Assembly: GCF_003952505.1 (NCBI RefSeq)
Contig: NZ_CP034450.1
Coordinates: forward strand, 6,097,001-6,161,000
From: Mesorhizobium sp. M4B.F.Ca.ET.058.02.1.1
Lineage (GTDB): Bacteria > Pseudomonadota > Alphaproteobacteria > Rhizobiales > Rhizobiaceae
Direction of reading: 5' to 3'
Length of the DNA stretch: 64,000 bases
The notes under the pieces were generated by a model that saw only the letters and a list, made by a program, of their open reading frames with translations, was not told the DNA's origin and ran no database searches. Position 1 is the first letter of the stretch. Each line of letters begins with the position of its first letter. Positions 35,854 to 43,504 of the stretch are shown here, piece by piece. A program made the position numbers and the translations under genes.

Positions 35854-38741
35854 ATGGCCGGTCAAGGAGAGAAATCCGATTCTATCTTGTATACCGACGA
35901 ATTCGAGACGGTTCTGCGATCAGAGTATGACGCCATCCTCGCTCGCCGCAAGGCGCTTGGCGTGGATGCTTCGAAAGATGCTGGGGTGGCAAGCCCGATT
36001 CCGTTGCCAAGGGTGATCCGGCCTGGCTGTTTGGCGTGGCGCTTTCGGGTGGCGGGATAAGATCGGCTTCGTTCTGCCTCGGCGCGCTTCAGGCACTCGA
36101 CCAGTACAAGCTCATACCGCGGATCGACTATCTGTCGACGGTATCGGGCGGCGGCTACATCGGATCGGCGATGATCGCCGACATGACGCGCCAGGAACTC
36201 GAGCAAGCGAAAAGTCTGGAACTCGATCCAGCGAAGAAAAGCGAGGACGGGCCGCTCGATTTTCCCTTCGCCTCGGGCGACGACGTGCGCGACAACGCGT
36301 TGGTCGGCCACATCCGCGACAACAGCCGTTTCCTGGCGCCGCGCGGCTTCCAGGATATCACGCTGTCGATCGGCATTCTGATGCGCGGCTGGATGGTCAA
36401 TGTCCTGCTGTTGCTGACGCTGATCCTGCCGTTGGCGACATTCGTCATCCTGACCAACCCGACCACCGATCATCTCGGGCACAGCATCGTGCTCGACGTC
36501 GCCAACTGGCTCTTCGGCGACGATTGGGGCAAGGCGGGATGGGCCGCCAGCCTGCGATCGCTGGTGGCCAACCCGTTCGTGCTCTCGCGGTCGATGATGG
36601 TGGTTCTCGCCGTCTGGCTGGTCGTCTGGGGATTGCGACGGTCCTATACCGACAGCTATGCCTTTGCGCGCAAAGGCGAGCGCCTGGAACAGGACAGTAG
36701 ATGGGCCAAGGGCGGTCGCACCCTGCTGCTGGTCACCGCCGGCCTGCTCCTGATTGAAATTCAGCCCAAGATCATTCTGTGGCTGATCGAGGTGACCTCT
36801 CCGAAGGCTGGTCATCGGCAGACGACAATGGAGACGCTCAAGGCGCTGATCACGGCGGCGGCGGCCATCGTCACAGCCACCGCCGCCTTCAGGGGCATTC
36901 TGATTTCCTGGCTGCAGAAGGCCCTGAATTCGCCGGGGATCGGACACCAGCTGCGCGGCTATCTGGCGCGCGCGGCGTTTCTCGCACTCGGTCTCGCCCT
37001 GCCCCTGCTGATCTACGGCTTCTTTCTGTTGATCACGATCTGGGGCATCAAGATCTTTTCGCCGATCACGATCTGGGGCTTCGACGTGTCGTGGCTGTTT
37101 GGCCGCGACAGCGGCTATGCCTACGGTCCAGCCTGGCTGACGGCCGACAATCGCGTCCTGTTCACGATCCTTGTCATATCGATGGCGCTGTTTCTGGCGG
37201 CGCGAACCTTTGTGGTTCGTTATCTCGCGGACGATCTGGCCCCCGGCCGGCTCAGTGGCTTCTTTGGCGCGATGAGGCATGACTATAGCGGATCGGTGGT
37301 CATCAAGGTGCTGCTGCTTATTGCATGCTCAGCCATTTTCGCCGTGGCAGCCAGGATGGCGAAAGGTGTCTGGCAGCATGACGAATCCACCGTACTGCTC
37401 AACTATTTGGCCATCAGCGCCATCGTCACATTTGTGGCCTTCAACTTCACCGAGAACGCCAATGGGTTGCACCGCCTTTACCGCGACCGGCTTCGGCAGG
37501 CATTTCGCCTCGGCGGCAGCGAAGATCAGGCCGACATCGCTCTGGATGCCCTCGGCGCGATGGCGCCCTATCTGTTGATAAACGGCACGTTGAATGTGCG
37601 CCGCGCCAGGGATGCCGGGCAAACGGCCGAGCCTCCGAAGAGGTCCGTTCTCGTCCGCGCGATTCGCTGGGTGGGCGCCAAGGTTGCCGCAGCCATAAGG
37701 TTGAGGGCCTGGTGGGGCGGGCCGGATATCATTCTGCCGGGCCACCATCGGCCAATCGCGCCCCCACCTGCCGTGCAAGTCCACAGCCTTCCCGAGGCCG
37801 ACCCGAGCAAGAGAGGGCGCAACGCCGAATTCTTCCTGTTTTCAAAACATTTCGTCGGCAGCACCTCGACCGGATATGCGTCCTCGACAGCGATGGCCAA
37901 GGCGGAGGGGCAGCTGGACCTCGCGGCGGCGGCGGCGATTTCGGGCGCCGCCATCTCGTCGAGCATGGGTCGCACCAGCCTCGGCCTGCTTGGGCCGACG
38001 CTTGCCCTGCTCAACCTGCGCCTGGGGTTCTGGCTTCCAAACCCGAGCGGGATTGCGCTTGGAAAGCGGCCCTCGCGGCGCAGTTGGGAAGACATCCTGC
38101 GGCTGTATCTGCTCGCGGAGGCGACGGGGCAGCTGAGGTCCGACAGTTCGCGGGTCTACATCACCGATGGCGGCCACATCGACAATATCGGCCTCTACCA
38201 ACTGCTCAAGCGCAGGTGCAAGCTGATCATCGTGGTCGACGCCGAGGCCGATGCCGGCGTGAATTTCGGCGCCTTCACCGACGTCCAACGCTTCGCGCGG
38301 ATCGATCTCGGCGTGCGCATCTCGCTCGACTGGCGACCGGTCAGGGACGCGGCGCTGGCGCGCGACGCCAACCGCACCAAGATAGTCCCGCCGGAATCGG
38401 ATTTGCATCTGCGGCATTTCGCGGTCGGCAAGATCCTCTACGAGAATGATCCGGTCGAAGGCATCCTTGTCTACGTCAAGGCGTCGGTTACCGGCGATGA
38501 GCCCGACTATGTCCTCGATTACGAGCGCCGATACCCGCTTTTCCCGCATGAATCGACCAGCGATCAGTTCTTCTCGGAAGAGCAGATGGAGGCCTATCGC
38601 GCACTTGGATTCCACGCCATGCGGGTAGCGCTTCGCGAACGGCCGCATACGGCTGAGATCAACGCCGAGGACAGCGCGCAGGCAAGTCTGGTTGCCTTGC
38701 TGAAGATGCGTCTGGGCAATCAGGGGCAAGAGATCAGATAG
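35854..38741 (+). CDS. Membrane-bound patatin-like phospholipase, frameshifted near its N-terminus
   Basis: A protein of about 962 residues once one base is restored near 35984. The first 43 codons (MAGQGEKSDSILYTDEFETV onward) are in one frame. After a GGGG run the frame becomes GKPDSVAKGDPAWLFGVALS, leading into the patatin motif GGGIRSASFCLGALQAL (oxyanion hole) and YLSTVSGGGYIGSAM (nucleophile serine). The catalytic Asp is in YITDGGHIDNIGLYQLLKRR, more than 600 residues later. Between them are about eight membrane helices, so the patatin domain is split by a large membrane insert. Expected activity is lipid acyl hydrolysis at the inner membrane. The physiological role is unknown. Confidence 0.8.
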
Positions 38742-38751
38742 CGCATCGAGG

Positions 38752-38775
38752 ACGCCCCGGTGATTACCGGGGCGT
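38752..38775. terminator. Hairpin between convergent patatin and HtrA genes
   Basis: ACGCCCCGGT (38752-38761) and ACCGGGGCGT (38766-38775) form a perfect 10-bp stem with a GATT loop, just past the patatin stop and 14 bp from the htrA-like stop. There is no long T-run, so termination may be partial. Confidence 0.6.
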
Positions 38776-38789
38776 TGCGAGCAGGTCGC

Positions 38790-39740
38790 TCAGTTCGGCC
38801 TTGCCACCGGCGTCACCGCGACCTGGCTGACGCCGGTCCGCCGCACCACGGTGCAAAGCGTCTCGCGGCCGATGCGCTCGGCGTCGAGCATGCGCACGAG
38901 GTCGTCGACGCCGGTGACCGGACGGCCATCTATCGCGGCGATGATGTCGCCTTCCTTCAGCCCGGCCCTTGCTGCCGGGCTGTTCTTCTCGACGCTGCGC
39001 AGGCGCACGGCGGTGCTGCTCGAGACCTGCGACAGAAGGGCGGCGCGGCGCGGCAAATTGGTGGTGTCGGCGGAGACGCCGATAAAGGCGCGTCGCACGC
39101 GGCCGAAGCGGATGATCTCCGAAATGACGAAATTGGCGGTGTTGGAGGCGACGGCGAAGGCAATGCCTTGCGCGCCGTGGATCATGGCGGTGTTGACGCC
39201 GATCACCTCGCCCGCCGACGACACCAGCGGCCCGCCGGAATTGCCGGGGTTGAGCGCCGCGTCGGTCTGGATGACGTCGTCGATCAGTCGCCCGGTCGAG
39301 GCGCGCATCGAGCGGCCGAGCGCGGAGACGACGCCGGCGGTGACCGTCCATTCGAAGCCGAGCGGATTGCCGATGGCGATCGCGATCTGGCCGCGCCTCA
39401 GGCGCTTGGAGTCGCCGAGCGGTGCGACGTCGGCGAAGCTGCCGTCAGCGCGCACCAGCGCTATGTCGGTGTCGGGGTCGCGGCCAAGCACGCGGCCTTC
39501 GCGCGAGGCGCCGTCCGGCATGGTGACGCGCACGGCGCGCGCGTCGCCGACGACATGGAAATTGGTGACGATCAGCCCGTCCGGCGTGATGACGAAGCCG
39601 GAGCCATGGCCGCCCGCGCCGCCGATGCGCTCGATGCGGCAGACGGCAGGGCCGATGCGGTCGACCGCGTCGGCGACGGTCGTCGAATAGGCGTCGAGCA
39701 GCGTGTCGTCGGTTTGGAGTTTGGCGGCGGCGAGGGCCAT
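38790..39740 (-). CDS. HtrA/DegP-like S1C serine protease with PDZ domain
   Basis: A 316-residue trypsin-like protease. The catalytic triad is complete: His62 in IVTNFHVVGD, Asp92 in DTDIALVRAD and Ser168 in ALNPGNSGGPLV. A single PDZ domain follows at about 225-310 (VRLRSVEKNSPAARAGLKEG, DIIAAIDGRPVTGVDDLVRM). No signal peptide or membrane helix is visible, which is unusual for HtrA and suggests a cytoplasmic location or non-classical export. It is divergent from a second, catalytically dead family member, across a gap with a 30-bp dyad. It may regulate, or be regulated by, that neighbour. Confidence 0.9.
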   Translation of the reverse strand: MALAAAKLQTDDTLLDAYSTTVADAVDRIGPAVCRIERIGGAGGHGSGFVITPDGLIVTNFHVVGDARAVRVTMPDGASREGRVLGRDPDTDIALVRADGSFADVAPLGDSKRLRRGQIAIAIGNPLGFEWTVTAGVVSALGRSMRASTGRLIDDVIQTDAALNPGNSGGPLVSSAGEVIGVNTAMIHGAQGIAFAVASNTANFVISEIIRFGRVRRAFIGVSADTTNLPRRAALLSQVSSSTAVRLRSVEKNSPAARAGLKEGDIIAAIDGRPVTGVDDLVRMLDAERIGRETLCTVVRRTGVSQVAVTPVARPN

Positions 39741-39813
39741 GAGCGGGCTCCGTGATATCAGGCTTGATCGTGACTATATGTGCGGAGCGGCTGCGACAGC
39801 CGCGACCTGACCA

Positions 39814-39843
39814 GATGGCCAGTCGTGAGGCCAACTGGCCATC
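39814..39843. promoter_or_regulatory. 30-bp dyad between the htrA-like genes
   Basis: GATGGCCAGT (39814-39823) and ACTGGCCATC (39834-39843) are perfect 10-bp arms around a 10-bp spacer. The dyad sits midway in the 165-bp divergent gap. Such a long perfect dyad is likely a dimer or tetramer binding site, perhaps for the LuxR-type regulator encoded two genes away. Confidence 0.6.
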
Positions 39844-39905
39844 AGGCGAGTACCGGCCAGCGCGCTGTCGAACGATATCTGGGTAACCGCAAACCCAGGA
39901 GAACC

Positions 39906-40781
39906 ATGATGAGCGACTTCAATTTGAGCGCATTTTCCGACGCAATCGCCGATCTCGCGGCAGCGGCCGCGCCGGCGACGGCGAGCCTTGCAACCCATCA
40001 TCATCGGACAGCGAGCGCCTTCCACTGGCGCGACGGCTATTTCGTCACCGCCGAGGAAGTCGTGGAGGCGGGCGAGGAGATCGAGCTGACGCTGACTTCG
40101 GGCGAAACGGTCAAGGCCGAGCTTGTCGGCCGCGATCCCTCGACCGGGGTCGCCCTACTGAAGCCGGCCGACGCGGCAAATGCGCCGTCGCTCGCCAGAG
40201 CGGATGCGGTGCGGCCGGGCCATGTCGCCATCACCGTCGGCAACAGCGACGGCGCGGCGCTTGCCGTGTTCGGCTCGGTCGGCGAGGTCGGTCCGGCCTG
40301 GCGCTCGATGCGCGGCGGCACGATCGACCGGCGCATCAATCTCGCCGTCAATGCCGGCTCTCGCTTCGAGGGTGGTCCCGTGCTCGATGCCAAGGGCGGG
40401 CTGATCGGCATGCTCCTGTTCGGGCCGCGCCGGCGGGCACTGGTCATGCCTTACGAGACGATCGAGCGGGCGGTGGCGACGCTGCGCGAGAAGGGCCACG
40501 TCGCGCGCGGTTATCTCGGCGCCGGCCTGCATCCGGTCCACAACAGCGACACCCACGGCGCGATGGTGATGAGCCTCGACGACAACGGTCCGGCCAAGGC
40601 CGCCGGCCTGCATCTCGGCGACATAATCGTGGCATGGAACGGCGAGGCGGTGCAGGGCCCGCGTGACCTGATCCGCAAGCTCGGGCCGGACAGCGCCGGA
40701 GCGTCGGTGACGCTCGGCGTCGTGCGCGCCGGCGAGGCGCGCGATGTTGCCGTGTCCATCGGCGAAAAGCCGCTGAGCTGA
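39906..40781 (+). CDS. Catalytically dead HtrA-like protein with PDZ domain
   Basis: A 291-residue homologue of HtrA proteases that aligns along its length with the divergent active protease. All three catalytic positions are replaced: His becomes Glu51 (YFVTAEEVVEAG), Asp becomes Gly81 (DPSTGVALLK) and Ser becomes Glu155 (NAGSRFEGGPVL). The PDZ domain is intact (HGAMVMSLDDNGPAKAAGLH, LGDIIVAWNGEAVQGPRDLI). It cannot be a serine protease and is better seen as a peptide-binding sensor or decoy. ATG at 39906 follows CCAGGAGAACC. The LuxR-type regulator gene begins 5 bp after its stop, so the two are one operon. Confidence 0.85.
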   Translation: MMSDFNLSAFSDAIADLAAAAAPATASLATHHHRTASAFHWRDGYFVTAEEVVEAGEEIELTLTSGETVKAELVGRDPSTGVALLKPADAANAPSLARADAVRPGHVAITVGNSDGAALAVFGSVGEVGPAWRSMRGGTIDRRINLAVNAGSRFEGGPVLDAKGGLIGMLLFGPRRRALVMPYETIERAVATLREKGHVARGYLGAGLHPVHNSDTHGAMVMSLDDNGPAKAAGLHLGDIIVAWNGEAVQGPRDLIRKLGPDSAGASVTLGVVRAGEARDVAVSIGEKPLS

Positions 40782-40785
40782 GGGC

Positions 40786-41451
40786 ATGATGGCGGTCGCG
40801 GCGATAGCAAACCACAGGAAGGCGGATCAGGCCGCCGCAGAGCGGCGGCTGACCGTGCTGATCGCGCTCGGCAGCGCCGCGCGGGCCGAGCAACTATCCG
40901 AGGCGCTCGCCGCAACCGGCGATCTGCTGCCGGTCATGGCCGGGAACCGATCAGGACAGGCCGTGGATGTCGCCATCATCGACGAGGATGGCCTGGAGGG
41001 CAGGGCGATCGATGCTGCGCTGCCCAGGGTGCTGCTGTCGCGGCGTCCCGATCATGAACAGCCCGCCGACAGCGTGCTTGCCGTGCTGCCCGCTTCGTCC
41101 GACGAATTGCTGATCGCCGCTGCCGCGCGGCTTGCAGCCGCCGGCTACCGTATTTCGGGCGCGGGCGGGCCGCTGGCCGGTCGGCACGACGACCTCTCCT
41201 TCCATGACAGCGATCCGTTCGACGAGGATCGTGCCGACACAAACCATGCCCGGCCAACGCTTTCGCCTCGCGAGGCGGAAGTGTTGGCGCTCCTTGCCGA
41301 GGGCGCGCCCAACAAGGTGATCGCCCGACGGCTGAACATTTCCGTGCACACGGCGAAGTTCCATGTCGCGGCGATCCTGATCAAGCTCGGTGCCGCCAAC
41401 CGCACCGATGCGATCGCCATCGCCATGCGGCAGGGGCTGGTGCTGGTCTGA
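40786..41451 (+). CDS. LuxR/NarL-type regulator with degenerate receiver-like domain
   Basis: A 221-residue regulator. The C-terminal helix-turn-helix is standard: LSPREAEVLALLAEGAPNKV, IARRLNISVHTAKFHVAAIL. The N-terminal part (LTVLIALGSAARAEQLSEAL, QAVDVAIIDEDG, VLAVLPASSDELLIAA) folds like a receiver by pattern, but the early acidic pair and the conserved Lys are missing. It probably does not work by normal phosphorylation; no sensor kinase is nearby. It is translated 5 bp after the dead HtrA homologue. A signal from that PDZ protein, or the 30-bp dyad upstream, are plausible links. Confidence 0.85.
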   Translation: MMAVAAIANHRKADQAAAERRLTVLIALGSAARAEQLSEALAATGDLLPVMAGNRSGQAVDVAIIDEDGLEGRAIDAALPRVLLSRRPDHEQPADSVLAVLPASSDELLIAAAARLAAAGYRISGAGGPLAGRHDDLSFHDSDPFDEDRADTNHARPTLSPREAEVLALLAEGAPNKVIARRLNISVHTAKFHVAAILIKLGAANRTDAIAIAMRQGLVLV

Positions 41452-41452
41452 G

Positions 41453-41693
41453 GGCCTATTGATATTCCGGTGAGGCCGGCCTGCGAATGGCGGCTTCCTG
41501 CGCTTGTACGGCGCCGCGCGTCCTGTTGGACGCGCTAAGGACGCCGTACCACTCATACTTTGCGCATGATCCTTTCCAAAAATCGTACCGATTTTGGGGT
41601 CATGCGCGTGCTCACGTACTTTAAGTACGCTCCGCTCCGGTTCTCGGAAGCCACCATTCTCGACTCGGCCTGACCGGAATCTCAATAGACCCT
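41453..41693. repeat. Long palindromic intergenic element, expanded mosaic copy
   Basis: The outer parts match the simple copy at 11761-11898, including the shared core GTGCTCACGTACTT and the CTCGACTCGGCCTGACC arm. In the middle two further palindromes are nested. One has GTACGGCG (41516-41523) / CGCCGTAC (41542-41549) outer arms. The other, at 41562-41607, starts GCGCATGATCC and ends GGGGTCATGCGC, a motif widespread in rhizobia. The element lies between the luxR-type and SDR genes and is non-coding. It shows how these repeats insert into one another. Confidence 0.75.
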
Positions 41694-41820
41694 GTTCCGC
41701 CTCACCTCGTTTCTGGACCCTACGCAGCGTAACCCGCTCGCGGCGGGTCGGGCCTTGCGCTCTGGTCGCCTGCCGCGCAAAGGTTCGCGCCTGCGATGTA
41801 GTTAAGGAAGCGGAGAAAAA

Positions 41821-42687
41821 ATGTCGCTCAAGGGAAAGACGCTGTTCATCTCCGGCGGGTCGCGCGGCATCGGGCTGGCGATCGCGCTGCGCGCGGCGCG
41901 CGACGGCGCCAATGTGACGATCGCCGCCAAGACGGCGGAGCCGCATCCGAAGCTGCCGGGCACGATCTACACGGCGGCGGAGGAGATCGAGCAGGCCGGC
42001 GGCAAGGCGCTGCCGGTGCTATGCGACATTCGCGAGGAGGCGCAGGTGGCCGAGGCGGTCGCCAAGACGCTGGAGCGCTTCGGCGGCATCGACATCTGCG
42101 CCAACAATGCCAGCGCCGTCCAGCTTACCGGCACGCTGGAGACCGACATGAAGCGCTACGATCTGATGCACCAGATCAACACGCGCGGCACCTTCCTGGT
42201 CTCAAAAATGTGCATTCCGCACCTGAAGTTGGCAAAGAATCCTCATATCCTGAATCTGGCGCCGCCGCTCGACATGGTGGCCAAATGGTTCAAGAACCAT
42301 GTCGCCTACACCATGGCCAAGTTCGGCATGTCGATGTGCACGCTGGGCATGAGCGCGGAATTCGCCAAGGACGGCATCGCCGTCAACTCGCTGTGGCCGA
42401 TCTCGACCATCGACACGGCCGCGGTGCGCAATCTTCTGGGCGGCGCGTCGGTGGCGGCGATGAGCCGTTCGCCCGACATCATGGCCGATGCAGCGCATGC
42501 GATATTCCTGCGTCCATCGCGCGAGGCGACCGGCAATTTCTACATCGACGAGGAGGTGCTGCGTGCCGAGGGCGTCAGCGATTTTTCCATCTATTCGCCG
42601 GGCGCGACAGGGCCGCTCGCCGGCGACTTCTTCGTGCCGGACGAGGTGTTTGCCCGGACGGAAAGCAAGATCAAAACCATCTACTGA
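41821..42687 (+). CDS. SDR family oxidoreductase, HSDL2-like
   Basis: A 288-residue SDR. TLFISGGSRGIGLAIALRAA is the nucleotide-binding loop, DICANNASAVQLTGTLETDM replaces NNAG by NNAS, and HVAYTMAKFGMSMCTLGMSA carries the catalytic Tyr-x3-Lys. The NAS variant, the long AAKTAEPHPKLPGTIYTAAE insert and the C-terminal SREATGNFYIDEEVLRAEGV are typical of the HSDL2/SCP-linked subgroup thought to act on lipids or steroids. The substrate is unknown. ATG at 41821 follows GGAAGCGGAGAAAAA. Confidence 0.87.
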   Translation: MSLKGKTLFISGGSRGIGLAIALRAARDGANVTIAAKTAEPHPKLPGTIYTAAEEIEQAGGKALPVLCDIREEAQVAEAVAKTLERFGGIDICANNASAVQLTGTLETDMKRYDLMHQINTRGTFLVSKMCIPHLKLAKNPHILNLAPPLDMVAKWFKNHVAYTMAKFGMSMCTLGMSAEFAKDGIAVNSLWPISTIDTAAVRNLLGGASVAAMSRSPDIMADAAHAIFLRPSREATGNFYIDEEVLRAEGVSDFSIYSPGATGPLAGDFFVPDEVFARTESKIKTIY

Positions 42688-42705
42688 CGGGCAGCGGGCG
42701 AGGTC

Positions 42706-43221
42706 TCAGTCCTCAACTTTCTTGCCTTTGGCCAGACCCATCAGCCGGTCGATATAGGCCAGCATCAGCGCCGAGAGGACGAAGGCGAGGTGGATGATGG
42801 TCAGCCACATCAGCTGGTCGGTGGTGTAGGAGACGGAATTCAGGAAGACCTGAAGCAGGTGGATCGAGGAGATGGCGACGATGGTCGAGGCGACCTTGAC
42901 CTTGAGCGAGCCGACATCGATCGTGCCCAGCCAGTGCACCTTGCCGTCATTTTCGTCGAAGCGACTGACGAAGTTCTCGTAGCCGGAGATGATCACCATC
43001 ACCACCAGCGAAGCGACCAGGGCGGCGTCGATCAAGCCGAGTATCTTCAGGATGGTGTCGGTGTCGCCGAGCGACAGCGCGTTAAGGACGAACTCGTAGA
43101 GCTTCTTGCCGAACGACACCGCATAAATGGCGAGCGCGAGGCCAAGCCCGATATAGAACACGACCAGCAGCCAACGCGAAGCGAGGATGATCGATTCGAT
43201 CGCGAGTTCGAGACGTTTCAT
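42706..43221 (-). CDS. YqhA/UPF0114 family membrane protein
   Basis: A 171-residue inner-membrane protein with about four helices. ESIILASRWLLVVFYIGLGL, LGLIDAALVASLVVMVIISG and YENFVSRFDENDGKVHWLGT followed by DVGSLKVKVASTIVAISSIH are the family landmarks (TIGR00645). Function unknown. It follows the OmpA-domain gene on the same strand, but a terminator-like hairpin lies between, so it probably has its own promoter. Confidence 0.88.
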   Translation of the reverse strand: MKRLELAIESIILASRWLLVVFYIGLGLALAIYAVSFGKKLYEFVLNALSLGDTDTILKILGLIDAALVASLVVMVIISGYENFVSRFDENDGKVHWLGTIDVGSLKVKVASTIVAISSIHLLQVFLNSVSYTTDQLMWLTIIHLAFVLSALMLAYIDRLMGLAKGKKVED

Positions 43222-43261
43222 GCGCCGGTTCCGCTTTTGGTTTCAGTTCGCAAGGTCAAAC

Positions 43262-43495
43262 AAAACCCCGCCGGAGAGGGCCGGCGGGGCTCATGTGTCC
43301 CGCTGGAGTCGGGACAGGGCAGGGAACGCCCTGTCCCGAATCTGGGTACATCAATCCGGCAATTCAATGATTTCGCTCGAATCGAAGCTGAATTCTTCTT
43401 GAGCCCCAAACCCTTGTGAGCATTGCCCATCCCGGCAGGATCGGGATGGGCGCGCTGTTGTCGCACTGAATCCAGAAGCCGCACTATGCTTCTGG
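43262..43495 (-). other. Four successive perfect hairpins in the 3' region of the OmpA-domain gene
   Basis: Four unrelated perfect stems occupy this gap: 9 bp at 43266-43289 (CCCCGCCGG), 12 bp at 43309-43339 (TCGGGACAGGGC), 10 bp at 43425-43451 (GCCCATCCCG) and 8 bp at 43472-43495 (CCAGAAGC). On the minus strand the last one read (43289 to 43262) ends in TTTT and is a likely intrinsic terminator for the OmpA-domain transcript. The others suggest a structured 3' UTR or a small RNA. Confidence 0.6.
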
Positions 43496-43504
43496 AACGG
43501 CGGG

